From Peribacillus simplex (lineage in GTDB: Bacteria > Bacillota > Bacilli > Bacillales > DSM-1321), in assembly GCF_900156045.1 (NCBI RefSeq), contig NZ_FTMX01000004.1, positions 1 through 64,000 on the forward strand: a stretch of DNA of 64,000 nucleotides, read 5' to 3'. The position numbers and the translations under genes are program-made. The notes beneath the pieces were generated by a model, which was given only the letters and a program-made list of their open reading frames with translations, had not been told where the DNA came from and made no database searches. Each line of letters starts with the position of its first letter. Positions within the stretch are counted from its first letter, which is position 1. This document shows, one piece after another, positions 51,449 through 60,316 of the stretch.

Positions 51449-52551
51449 GTTTTACTTATTGAGGTGTTCACGAATAATAAAGTAGGTTAAAAATAGAAAA
51501 AAGAATTAAAAGAACTAATCTACTTTAAAGCGATGGAGTTATTTAAAGAAAAGGGTTACGAATATGTTCCCTTTTCACTTTAGAGCAAAGGGAAGAGGAA
51601 ATCGAGGTTACTTCAAAAGAAAAACGAATTAACAACGAAATATTATAATAACCTTTGACCTTTCCAAATTTTAGAGCTTTCTTTTATGGATTCTTACCAA
51701 TGCTATCAAAAGAATAATCTATTTTTGCATAAACCTCGTTAGAATATAAATAAATTTAATTATCTATAATTTAATTTGTCTACAGGTTTGATCAATTATT
51801 AACCTATGGAAGAAGGTGATGTTTAAAAGTTTGTAGTTAGGAAAGAAAAAATTGATTCACTCTAACTTGTTGTGAAGAGGGGGAGTATACAAGCCAACTA
51901 TGCGTAAAATTTCTATTTTATGAACAAATGGACATGGGGATAGATGTTTGGTATAAAAAAGGACTCAAGAAAGAAAATTATCATCGATGCGAAGTTTTAT
52001 AAAAAAACTTGATGCATCAACCAAAAGAGCTGAAGTTAGAGGGATTTTGATATATCAGTTTTACGGGGTTACTGTAGATGATTCATTTCGTTGGGATGAT
52101 TGGATGACAATGGAAGTAATGACTTTGAACTTATATGATTCGTGGAAGTCTATATATGGAGGTTGATGAGTGTAATAAATAAGGCCAGAGTGAAGCGAGA
52201 CCGTACCTAATAGTCTCGTATACAAAGTATAAGGAGGTATGGATGAATTGTGTGCCCGGCGAAAATTAGCGGCAGAAAGCGTGTTGGGTCATATCAAGGG
52301 CATGGTTCGTTTCGCCACTTCAACTAAAGAGGTCTGGATAAGGTAAACATCGAATTCGGATTGGCCTCCACGGTCAACATTTTCTGAAACAGGCGCAGGT
52401 AAATACCCTGTTTCAGAATCAGCTAGGTAATAAACGAAAAAAATCCGGAGAGAAATGCAATTTCTTTCCGGGTTTTCTTCATTTAGTAAATCTGTGCCTG
52501 TGAGGCAAATATCCTGTGCTCTAACGAAAAGGAGCGAATTCGCAACATCCA
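51449..52551. other. Long gene-poor region with decayed and structured DNA
   Basis: About 1.1 kb without an intact gene. A frame near 51532 reads MELFKEKGYEYV, which resembles the start of a TetR-type protein, and stops. From about 52175 a GC-richer non-coding stretch begins, with GAGACCGTACC and GGTATGG elements, suggesting a transposon end or structured RNA. At 52383-52416 TCTGAAACAGG pairs with CCTGTTTCAGA, and at 52441-52475 AATCCGG...CCGGGTTTT forms a terminator-like hairpin. Confidence 0.4.
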
Positions 52552-52689
52552 TTATAAATAATCAAGAGAAAAGAGTATATACATGGTTTCAACAGGAAAG
52601 CCATTTTTCATGAATGCATGGGATATAACAACTTTTGCCTCTTCCTTATCTGACCCGTGCATTTCCATATAGCAATAGTAAAAATTCAT
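52552..52689 (-). CDS. Small ORF (45 aa) translationally coupled to the Spo0E-like gene
   Basis: The ATG overlaps the stop codon of the Spo0E-like gene (TATGA). The 45-residue product contains MNFYYCYMEMHGSDKEEAKV and ends in FPVETMYILFSLDYL. It resembles no family I know. The overlap is the only support for translation. Confidence 0.4.
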   Translation of the reverse strand: MNFYYCYMEMHGSDKEEAKVVISHAFMKNGFPVETMYILFSLDYL

Positions 52690-52853
52690 AGTTGTTTTTG
52701 ATAGTCATAAAGTTTATTGAGAAGATTGTCTAATTGGCGACTTATTTTAATAACTTCTGGGGAAGTTAAGCCATATTGATTTCCAAGAAAAATCATTTCA
52801 TTTCTTTTTTGATTAATTTTATTACTCAACGGCTTTAGCGAATTTTGAACCAT
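52686..52853 (-). CDS. Spo0E-family aspartyl-phosphate phosphatase
   Basis: A 55-residue two-helix protein. RNEMIFLGNQYGLTSPEVIK leads into the signature SRQLDNLLNKLY, which matches the SxxxD motif of Spo0E, YisI and YnzD. Such phosphatases remove phosphate from Spo0A and delay sporulation. GAGGT lies nine bases before the ATG at 52853. It follows the PrpF-like gene at a 29-bp distance on the same strand and overlaps the next ORF, so it may be read with both. Confidence 0.82.
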   Translation of the reverse strand: MVQNSLKPLSNKINQKRNEMIFLGNQYGLTSPEVIKISRQLDNLLNKLYDYQKQL

Positions 52854-52882
52854 CGTCGCATTACCTCAGATTCTGTTATTCT

Positions 52883-54019
52883 TTATTCAGGGATGTATAA
52901 ATCACCTTTCATAATCCTTCTAGCTGTCCGATCTAAACCAACGTAAGAAACATCTTCATTCCCTAGTGTCAATGCAGCTCTCACTGCGGTAACCCCTTCA
53001 GGCTGTCCGATACGAATGATATGTTCCTTTCCGGTTTCTTTAGCCTTAGCATAACGATTAGGGAGAGTTCCAGGCAGTAATGTAGCAGCAGCTATACAGT
53101 ACAAGCCACTGCCAGCAAAGGTTCGATGGAATTTCCCCATCGATAACATTTTAGCTGCAATATCTACATCCTCTGCTTTTATTAGTTTGCCTGTTGAAGT
53201 TACATAATCTTGTGGTTCGGTTACAATAGCTATTTTTGGAATAGAAGGAGTTTGTCTCGCTTCATCTTCTGTCTTTGACATACCCGCTGCAACGGCCATT
53301 TTTACCCGAATCTCATCTAGCTCTTTTAAAAGAGGGTCATTAATTGAAAGCTCACTGTTGAGTTCGATTCCTTTAATTCCTAGGTCGTGGGCTGAAACGA
53401 AAACAAAGGGGTTAACTACATCTAAAAAAGAGACATCATACGTTTTATTTGTGGTCGCTACAGAATATGTAAGACCTAAAGGCAGAGTTTTGCCTGTTTT
53501 GCCCCCGCCAGGAGCAAGAATGTTGACAGAGAATTTCGCTCCCGTATTATTCAGTCCCGGCATATAATAATCCCCGGTTACTTTTGCTTTACCATTTACC
53601 ACAGGCACGTTAATTTGAAGCATGCTACTAATATTGGTATTAAATACAGAAACTTCTACATGGCTCGCGGTCGGGGGGACAGCTATATATCCTTCGTCAA
53701 CAGCGAAAGCGCCTACAGCAGCCATTAAATTGCCACAGGTTCCTTTACTGTCAACAATTTCTTCTCCAATACCAATTTGGTAAAAAGTATAATCCACGTC
53801 GGCTCCTTCAACGGAAGAATCGGAAATCACGCATACTTTACTCGTGTGGGAAGTTCCACTCCCTAAACCGTTGATTTGAGACGGGTTGTAAGCATCGATT
53901 CCGGTCATGAAAATCTTTTGATAACTTTCAGTATCCTCAGGGAGATCCCGCTTATTAAAAAACAGACCGCGGCTTGTGCCTCCCCGATATAGCGCACAAG
54001 GTATTGAGTACTGAGACAT
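52883..54019 (-). CDS. PrpF-family isomerase/tautomerase (DUF453)
   Basis: A 378-residue protein with the DapF-like fold of PrpF. The start IPCALYRGGTSRGLFFNKRDLP and GLGSGTSHTSKVCVI are hallmarks, as is SKGTCGNLMAAVGAFAVDEG with the catalytic Cys. PrpF proper isomerises 2-methyl-aconitate; relatives GalD and LigU isomerise 4-oxalomesaconate in gallate and protocatechuate degradation. The RraA-family aldolase encoded upstream favours the second kind of substrate. It is second in that two-gene operon. Confidence 0.87.
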   Translation of the reverse strand: MSQYSIPCALYRGGTSRGLFFNKRDLPEDTESYQKIFMTGIDAYNPSQINGLGSGTSHTSKVCVISDSSVEGADVDYTFYQIGIGEEIVDSKGTCGNLMAAVGAFAVDEGYIAVPPTASHVEVSVFNTNISSMLQINVPVVNGKAKVTGDYYMPGLNNTGAKFSVNILAPGGGKTGKTLPLGLTYSVATTNKTYDVSFLDVVNPFVFVSAHDLGIKGIELNSELSINDPLLKELDEIRVKMAVAAGMSKTEDEARQTPSIPKIAIVTEPQDYVTSTGKLIKAEDVDIAAKMLSMGKFHRTFAGSGLYCIAAATLLPGTLPNRYAKAKETGKEHIIRIGQPEGVTAVRAALTLGNEDVSYVGLDRTARRIMKGDLYIPE

Positions 54020-54132
54020 TTATATCACCCTTCAAGTCATTTTAGTCATATCTTATTCATCAATCAAAGTGATTACATTAAATCGAGCATCAACTATTCG
54101 AGCTCTTTATTTTTTCGCACATCTTTTTTTGT

Positions 54133-54783
54133 TTATATAATAGTTGAGGTTTTAACGTTATTCAAATGTTTTGAAAGGATACCATCCAAATAATTTTTCA
54201 CAGCCTCAGGGTTGCAGGAAATGTTCTCTGCTCTGATATGGTCTTGGTATAATTTCGCGGAGGCTTTCGTTAAAACATCTTCTTCTGTGGATTGAGGAAC
54301 AACGACAACTCCATCCATATCACCAACAATAATATCTCCTGGATGAACAGGAATCCCTCCGCATGAAATAGGACCGTTTATTTCTCCCGCACCGGATTTT
54401 GCACTTGCAGCTACTGTTGTTCCTTTGCAAAATACAGGATAGTTAAGCGCTTTAATACCAACGATGTCACGAATCACTCCATCAACAACGATTCCATTTA
54501 TCCCCATGGCTTGAGCCATCGAAACCACGAAGTCGCCAGCAACAGCCCGATAAGAGTCCCCTTTTGCATCAATAACCAAAACATCTCCTGGTTTTGCTTC
54601 TCTGATGGCTCTTAAAACTGCAAGGTTGTCACCTACAGGCATTTTGACTGTAAGAGCTCTTCCAATCAATTGTTTATTGTCGCTTAAAGGCTTAATGGCT
54701 GGAGACAGGTTATTAAGTCCCTGCATGGCATCCGAAATACAAGGTGTTGGGATTCCTTGAAATTGCTTTACAATATTCTTCAT
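54133..54783 (-). CDS. RraA-family protein, probable 4-carboxy-4-hydroxy-2-oxoadipate aldolase type
   Basis: A 216-residue RraA/HMG-CHA aldolase fold: PTPCISDAMQG at the start, KPGDVLVIDAKGDSYRAVAG, and the metal/substrate segment GINGIVVDGVIRDI with the Arg-Asp pair (RD) needed for pyruvate enolate chemistry. That pair distinguishes aldolases and decarboxylases from pure RNase E inhibitors. GGGAGG precedes ATG 54783. With the PrpF-family gene after it, the pair matches two steps of the lower gallate/4,5-protocatechuate pathway. Confidence 0.83.
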   Translation of the reverse strand: MKNIVKQFQGIPTPCISDAMQGLNNLSPAIKPLSDNKQLIGRALTVKMPVGDNLAVLRAIREAKPGDVLVIDAKGDSYRAVAGDFVVSMAQAMGINGIVVDGVIRDIVGIKALNYPVFCKGTTVAASAKSGAGEINGPISCGGIPVHPGDIIVGDMDGVVVVPQSTEEDVLTKASAKLYQDHIRAENISCNPEAVKNYLDGILSKHLNNVKTSTII

Positions 54784-55389
54784 ACTATTACCTCCCTAAG
54801 TCTGTGACTGTTTATAAATTTAATACAGAAAGGCCAATAAATATAATACAAAAACCTAATTAATAGACATAACAATAATCGATATCTGGATTGTACGTTG
54901 GATGTATCGAAAGAAAAAAGAGGAGCCAATTTATTTAAGAGGTGCAAGATAATCTTTCATGAGTGAAAGGCACAGGCTTTATAGAAGAAAAAATGTGAAG
55001 GACATAAGAAGATGTTCTTTTAAGCATGGAATTAAGCATTCAATGGAAACAGATATTTATTTTATTTATTGCTACCTATACAATATATGAATTTTTCGTA
55101 TAACTACGCGTCATCTATAATAAACGGAAGGTTGGAAAAGTCATTGGGATACTATTGCCTGAAAACGCTATTAAATCCATGTTCGGAAAGGTTGATTGCA
55201 ATGCTTTAGCTTTTTTCACTATGCTTATTTGCACGAAGCAAGATTCAGGAACTTTGTAGAAATAGATAAACGGTATTTATATCGAGATCTATAGAGATGG
55301 GAATACATACTCAGAAAGTCTGATTTATTAAATTGATTTTAAACGTTTATAAGACAAAAGTTTTATTTCACTATAAAAGGAGGATTATT
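54784..55389. promoter_or_regulatory. Divergent control region of the tricarboxylate genes
   Basis: About 600 bp between the rraA-like and citMHS genes. TGAAAACGCTATTA (55160-55173) is one base short of a cre site. LysR half-sites could not be placed. No gene is supportable, though text near 55140-55260 looks vaguely coding and decayed. Confidence 0.35.
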
Positions 55390-56703
55390 ATGTTAACTAT
55401 TCTTGGTTTGTCAATGATCACAGTATTTACTATATTAATTATGTCTAACCGGATGACATCCTTTACTGCTTTAACTTTAGTACCACTTTTATTTGCTCTA
55501 ATCGCAGGTTTCGGTACTCAAGTTGATACTATGATGCTAGAAGGAATAAAAGGTGTCGCCTCATCCGCCGCCTTTCTATTATTTGCTTTATTATTCTTTG
55601 GTATTATGATCGATGCTGGATTGTTTGACCCTTTAATAAAGAAAGTGTTGAAAACGGTGAAGGGAGATCCTGTAAAAATTGCCATAGGAACTGCTGTTTT
55701 AACTGCACTGGTGGCTTTAGATGGAGATGGAACTACTACTTTCATGATTGTTGTTTCTTCCATGCTGCCTTTGTATAAAAGAATTAACATGAATCCTTTG
55801 ATATTAGCAACGACTTCCATGCTATCATTCAGTATCGTAAGCGGCTTGACTCCATGGGGGGGACCAGCGGTACGTTCGCTATCCGTGTTAGGCTTTGATC
55901 AAACAGAGTTCTTTGTTCCACTAATCCCCACACTAATTGGCGGCGTCGTTTGGGTGGTTTTCCTAGCATACGTACTCGGAAAAGCGGAAAGAAAAAGAAT
56001 TGGTGTAATAGATGTATCCGTTATAGAGGGGTTTGAAAAGAATGAAGAATTAGCAGCAACCATTGAACAAAATGATATAACACGGCCAAAGTTAATATGG
56101 GTAAATTTATTTCTGACTATTGCTGTGATGACTGCACTTATTAGTGGAATAATGGAAGCGGCAACATTATTTCTAATTGGAGCTGTGGTTGCAATGATGA
56201 TTAACTATCCAAGTATAGAGCAGCAGAAAAACCGCATTAAAGCTCACGCCAGTAATGCTATAACTGTCATTTTAGTTGTATTTGCAGGAGGGGCTTTCGC
56301 AGGAATATTAGAAGGAACAAAAATGGTCGATGCATTAGCAGGAAGCTTAGTTTCAATCATCCCGGATTCTTGGAATGGACTATTCCCAGTGATTGTAGGG
56401 CTTGTGAGTATTCCGTTTAATTTTGCGATGTCCAATGATGCCTATTATTTTGGTGTTGTCCCTGTTCTAGCTGAAACAGCAGTGGTGTATGGAATCGATC
56501 CTATCCAAGTTGTTCGGGCTGCTGTTTTGGCCCAGCCGGTTCATTTTCTGCTTCCGCTCGTGTCTTCAACAATTTTATTAATCGGAATGCTGAATTTAGA
56601 GATTGGTTCATATCTTCGATTTGCACTAAAATGGTCGGTTCTAACATCTCTTGTTCTTATTGTTCTCGCTTTAATTACCGGAGGAATATCTATCTCCTTA
56701 TAA
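55390..56703 (+). CDS. CitMHS-family tricarboxylate (citrate-metal) symporter
   Basis: A 437-residue carrier with about twelve helices: MLTILGLSMITVFTILIM opens it, GIMIDAGLFDPLIKKVLKTV, then VALDGDGTTTFMIVVSSMLP, the family's conserved loop, and GLTPWGGPAVR. CitMHS proteins import citrate or related acids complexed with Mg or Ca. ATG 55390 follows AAAGGAGGA; an in-frame upstream ATG (55333) lacks a site. It is divergent from the RraA/PrpF operon, so its substrate may feed those enzymes. LysR follows on the opposite strand. Confidence 0.9.
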   Translation: MLTILGLSMITVFTILIMSNRMTSFTALTLVPLLFALIAGFGTQVDTMMLEGIKGVASSAAFLLFALLFFGIMIDAGLFDPLIKKVLKTVKGDPVKIAIGTAVLTALVALDGDGTTTFMIVVSSMLPLYKRINMNPLILATTSMLSFSIVSGLTPWGGPAVRSLSVLGFDQTEFFVPLIPTLIGGVVWVVFLAYVLGKAERKRIGVIDVSVIEGFEKNEELAATIEQNDITRPKLIWVNLFLTIAVMTALISGIMEAATLFLIGAVVAMMINYPSIEQQKNRIKAHASNAITVILVVFAGGAFAGILEGTKMVDALAGSLVSIIPDSWNGLFPVIVGLVSIPFNFAMSNDAYYFGVVPVLAETAVVYGIDPIQVVRAAVLAQPVHFLLPLVSSTILLIGMLNLEIGSYLRFALKWSVLTSLVLIVLALITGGISISL

Positions 56704-56710
56704 AAAGCAG

Positions 56711-56762
56711 AAAAGCATTATCGTCCTTCTCGATTGAGAATAGGGATGATAATGCTTTTTGT
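56711..56762 (+). terminator. Terminator of the CitMHS gene
   Basis: AAAAGCATTATC (56711-56722) pairs with GATAATGCTTTT (56748-56759), with extra pairing inside, followed by T. Confidence 0.85.
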
Positions 56763-56833
56763 TTAAACCTAAATCAAAATAAAAGAATACCCGGCTATAA
56801 TGTTTCACCTCTATAGTCTAGGGACATTTATTA

Positions 56834-57697
56834 TTATTGCAAGTCTATGTTCTCAACAAAGTTCACGAATACTTTGACGAGATTGAGTTCTAGTGAGTCT
56901 TCGTTGTAGTACATCCACGTTCTTCGCAAAAGTGGATTTCCATTCTGATCAACTAATTCAATTTTGTGCAAATCATCTACACCCTCTAGGATAAGGTTTG
57001 GCAAAATACCATAGCCTAAGCCATTAACAACCAGTTCTTTACATGTATCCACTTGGTCCACTTCTACACTTGTTAAAGGGGCTTGGGAATAATTTTCAGT
57101 CCACCAATTATCTATTAATGCTTTGAGTAGAGAATCCGTTTTGTAATCAATTCTCCTTAAATAAGGTAGATCTATAAGGTCAATCTTCTTTTTTGAGGCT
57201 ACACATAATGTTTCTTCCATCAACAAATGTTTCTGTCCCACCCAATTATAATCTCCACGTATAAAGCCAATATGAACATCCTGATTATAAAAAGCTTTAA
57301 ACACCTGGCTGCTTAAGCCTGTGATTATTTTAAATTCCACTAGTGGGTATTGTTCTTGAAACAATTTTAAGATGGTAGGAAGCTTATATTTGGTAAAAAA
57401 ATTAGAAACACCAAGTCTTAGTGTACCTTTTACATCGTTGCTCATATTATTTAAGATTTCTTTCACTTTTAAGAAATAAGTGAGGGCTTCTTCCGCACAA
57501 GCAGCAAGATACTCACCATGAGGAGTAAAATGGATCCCACGCCTGCCGCGGTTAAACATCTTAACACCAAGTTCTTCCTCTATTTGTTTTAATCTATTCG
57601 TGAGAGCAGGTTGAGAAACAAATAAAATCTGAGCTGTTTTTGTAATGTTTTTTTGTTCGTAAAGTATTTTTATAATCTCCCAATCTCTGTAGTTCAT
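56834..57697 (-). CDS. LysR-family transcriptional regulator
   Basis: A 287-residue LTTR. The N-terminal helix-turn-helix reads YEQKNITKTAQILFVSQPALTNRLKQIE. The effector domain follows with GTLRLGVSNFFTKYKLPTIL and VVNGLGYGILPN. It is convergent with the CitMHS gene and probably controls the divergent promoters of that gene and the RraA/PrpF pair, with the imported acid as inducer. It starts at ATG 57697 behind AAAGAGAGGA. Confidence 0.9.
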   Translation of the reverse strand: MNYRDWEIIKILYEQKNITKTAQILFVSQPALTNRLKQIEEELGVKMFNRGRRGIHFTPHGEYLAACAEEALTYFLKVKEILNNMSNDVKGTLRLGVSNFFTKYKLPTILKLFQEQYPLVEFKIITGLSSQVFKAFYNQDVHIGFIRGDYNWVGQKHLLMEETLCVASKKKIDLIDLPYLRRIDYKTDSLLKALIDNWWTENYSQAPLTSVEVDQVDTCKELVVNGLGYGILPNLILEGVDDLHKIELVDQNGNPLLRRTWMYYNEDSLELNLVKVFVNFVENIDLQ

Positions 57698-58228
57698 AGC
57701 TATTTTTGTCCTCTCTTTAACCAGATAGAGTTACTACTTTTCTTTTATTTTAATATAGGCGTCACAATCTTTGTTAAAAATATTAGGATAGAGTTTGTTG
57801 CGAAGTAATCTTCTTTTGTTCTACAGGGGAGGAAGAACCGGTTTAATGGTTTATCTAACACTATTAATTCTGATATTCAAATAAATAATAGAAAGAAATA
57901 AAAATTAAGTATTTCACTAAATGCTATAGTTCTAATACAGTTAATTTATTGTAGATGTTTTGTTTACGATAAATGGATTTTTAAACTGAGAAAAAGATTT
58001 TGAAATCGGATTCATAATTACGGAGCTTAAAAACATGTGCCATTATGCTTTTCTTGCTCATTGTTTGACAAATATGCTCTACCTTAGCTTTCGGTCTTTT
58101 CCAACAGCTAGGTGAGCAAATAACAATCAACGTCAAAATTAAATACTAAATGGTGGGCGAAAACAAAGTAAATAAAAGTTAATAGTAATGCCTTATTATT
58201 AAAAAATGTTAAAGGAGGGACACTTTTG
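57698..58228. other. Intergenic region, no gene seen
   Basis: About 530 bp, AT-rich, between the LysR gene and the HPr-like gene, which diverge. I see no ORF, repeat or hairpin worth reporting. Confidence 0.35.
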
Positions 58229-58489
58229 ATGATAGAGAAAAAAGTAATTGTCCAGCTTCAAAACGGCCTTCAGGCAAAAGCTGCTACACACTTTGTGCAG
58301 AAAGCATCTAACTTTGAAAGTGATATTACAATTGTTTTAAAAAATGGAAGATTTATTGTTGCAAAAAGCATAATGGGAGTTATGGCCTCTGCCATTAAGA
58401 AGGGAGAAGAATTTACATTGGTTGCTGACGGGAGTGAAGAACAAAAAAGTGTAACCATCTTAGAAACTTTTCTTTTGAATAAGGAATAA
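58229..58489 (+). CDS. HPr-family protein of Crh type (no phosphorylatable His15)
   Basis: An 86-residue HPr fold. Where HPr has GIHARPA with the PTS-phosphorylated His15, this protein has GLQAKAAT with Gln15, the hallmark of Crh. The regulatory serine is kept (VAKSIMGVMA, Ser47), so HPr kinase could modify it and the product could serve as a CcpA co-factor. The sequence is divergent from B. subtilis Crh, and the gene is not in the yvcJKL-crh cluster. ATG 58229 follows AAAGGAGGG. Confidence 0.85.
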   Translation: MIEKKVIVQLQNGLQAKAATHFVQKASNFESDITIVLKNGRFIVAKSIMGVMASAIKKGEEFTLVADGSEEQKSVTILETFLLNKE

Positions 58490-58532
58490 CAGGGGCATAG
58501 ATTCTACAGAATTTCAGATGCCTCCTTGATTT

Positions 58533-58560
58533 ATAGAATAAGAACGTTTTCTTATTCTAT
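58533..58560. other. Perfect 12-bp hairpin before the quinone oxidoreductase gene
   Basis: ATAGAATAAGAA (58533-58544) and TTCTTATTCTAT (58549-58560) pair across CGTT. No T run follows, so an operator for the next gene is as likely as a weak terminator. Confidence 0.6.
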
Positions 58561-58603
58561 TGGGTAAGGAGATATTTTTCATCATAAGGAAGGGTGGCTT
58601 TTT

Positions 58604-59611
58604 ATGAAAGCAATTGTTGTAACTCAATTTGGAGGTCCAGACGTATTAACCTATACCGACATTGAGCAGCCTCAGGTTGATCCAGGTCAAGTGCTCATCA
58701 AAGTGGAAGCCTGCAGTGTGAACTTCAGTGATATTAAAATACGGCGGGGATCTAAAGGAAATGGCAAGGTGCCTTACGTGCCAGGAATTGATGCAGCAGG
58801 AGTCATTACAAAAGTAGGCGAAAATGTAAAGGGGTTCACCATCGGGCAAAGAGTAATAGCCTTTCCAAAAGGCGGAGCTTATGCTGAGTATGCAGTGGCG
58901 CCTGCAAATCTTACCTTCCCTATTTCAGAAAAGATTGATTTTTTGACGGCTGCATCGGCACCCATTGCTTCTTTTACGGCTTACCAGCTTTTAGCGGACG
59001 TTGCACGAATTCAGGCAGGGGAAACAGTCTTGGTACATGCAGCTGGCGGAGGTGTAGGGACAACGGCCATTCAATTAGCAAAGCTGCTAGGTGCAGGAAA
59101 GGTGATCGGTACCGTAAGCAGGGATGAAAAAGCAGACGTTGTTTTAGAAGCTGGAGCTGACCATGTCATTAATACATCAACAGAAGACTTTGCCAAAAAA
59201 ACGCTCGAATTTACAAACGGTGCAGGAGTTGACATTGTTTTAGATTCCATTGCAGGAGACGTGACCGAAAAAAGCCTGGACTGCCTGGCCATGTTCGGAA
59301 GAATTGCACACTTTGGCAATGCCGGAGGAAAGAGCGGGTTGATCCAAACAAAAGACCTTCATGCGAGCTGCCGGTCTATACGCGGATTCAGCTTTGGGAC
59401 TGTAAGAAAGCACAAGCCGGAACGCGTACAGCCTGTTGCCTCACAAATTATTCGTTATCTGGAAGAAGAGCGTTTAAACATGGTTGTTGGTCATACCTAT
59501 AAACTGGCTGACGCAGCCAAAAGCCATGCGTTAATCGAAGAAAGAAAAAGCAAAGGGAAAATTATTTTAATTCCTCCTCATTCTGAATTAAATCAATCTC
59601 TAGAGCTTTAA
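58604..59611 (+). CDS. Zinc-independent quinone oxidoreductase (MDR superfamily)
   Basis: A 335-residue NAD(P)H-dependent reductase of the QOR type. KAIVVTQFGGPDVLTYTDIE opens the fold, PYVPGIDAAGVITKVGENV follows, and the nucleotide motif is HAAGGGVGTTAIQLAK. The zinc-binding cysteines of alcohol dehydrogenases are absent. It reduces quinones or enones by one or two electrons; the natural substrate is unknown. AAGGAAGGGTGG precedes ATG 58604. Its GC content is a little higher than that of the DNA around it. Confidence 0.9.
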   Translation: MKAIVVTQFGGPDVLTYTDIEQPQVDPGQVLIKVEACSVNFSDIKIRRGSKGNGKVPYVPGIDAAGVITKVGENVKGFTIGQRVIAFPKGGAYAEYAVAPANLTFPISEKIDFLTAASAPIASFTAYQLLADVARIQAGETVLVHAAGGGVGTTAIQLAKLLGAGKVIGTVSRDEKADVVLEAGADHVINTSTEDFAKKTLEFTNGAGVDIVLDSIAGDVTEKSLDCLAMFGRIAHFGNAGGKSGLIQTKDLHASCRSIRGFSFGTVRKHKPERVQPVASQIIRYLEEERLNMVVGHTYKLADAAKSHALIEERKSKGKIILIPPHSELNQSLEL

Positions 59612-59743
59612 TAGTTTTCAAGGTTTAAGAAATTAATAAAAAGAGACCTAAAGAAATAGTGGACCGACAAAAACTTGAGAAATATAAATAAGCTATGTCT
59701 TTATGTTCCAATCATAAGAGAGAAGAATGGTAGAGATACAAAG

Positions 59744-60250
59744 ATGACGAATCTTAAACAAGCTGCACTACAAATGCATTTAAGAAAAAAAGGGGAAAAT
59801 TGAAATTCATTCTAAAGTCACCGTACAAAATATGAGTGATTTAAGTTTAGCTTATTCACCAGGCGTTGCAGAACCTTGTTTATAAATAAAAAAGGAGGAC
59901 GACAAAATATATGACTATACAATGAAAGGAAACCTCGTAGCTGTTTGTGTCTAATGGTACAGCGGTGCTGGGCCATGGAAATATTGGCCCGAAAGCGTCC
60001 ATGCCAGTAATGGAAGGAAAGGCTTTACTGTTTAAAGCATTTGCCGATGTAGATGCGTTCCCTATTTGATTGGACACAACAGACACTGATAAAATGATAG
60101 AAACTGTAAAGGTACTGGAACTGTCTTTTGGCAGTGTGAATCTGGAAGATATTGTAGCTCCTCAATGTTTTGACATTGAAGCCGGCTGCAGGAAATGTGT
60201 GAAATTCCTATATTTCATGATGTTCAGCATGGCACCGCGATACGGCTAGA
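59744..60250 (+). pseudogene. NAD(P)-dependent malic enzyme, decayed fragment
   Basis: Several frames give malic enzyme text: [17 protein letters not shown], then [75 protein letters not shown] and IPIFHDVQHGTAI. At least four frameshifts or stops are present. The conserved Tyr-containing and metal motifs are partly kept, but the NAD domain is missing. Dead. Confidence 0.8.
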
Positions 60251-60274
60251 ATTCGTTCTTTTTGGCCTACTTAT

Positions 60275-60316
60275 AAACAAGAGAGTATAAAGTTTGAATA
60301 CTCTCTTGTTTTTTAT
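60275..60316. terminator. Strong bidirectional terminator
   Basis: AAACAAGAGAGTAT (60275-60288) pairs with ATACTCTCTTGTTT (60298-60311) and is followed by T; it also overlaps the end of the minus-strand gene at 60313. Confidence 0.8.

Noticed and set aside
51532..51582. TetR-type gene beginning MELFKEKGYEYV
   Set aside because: Only about 16 codons remain before a stop, and nothing recognisable follows, so it is too short to call.
52175..52320. Group II intron
   Set aside because: The stretch GTGTGCCCGGCG recalls an intron 5' end, but no reverse transcriptase or domain V could be found.
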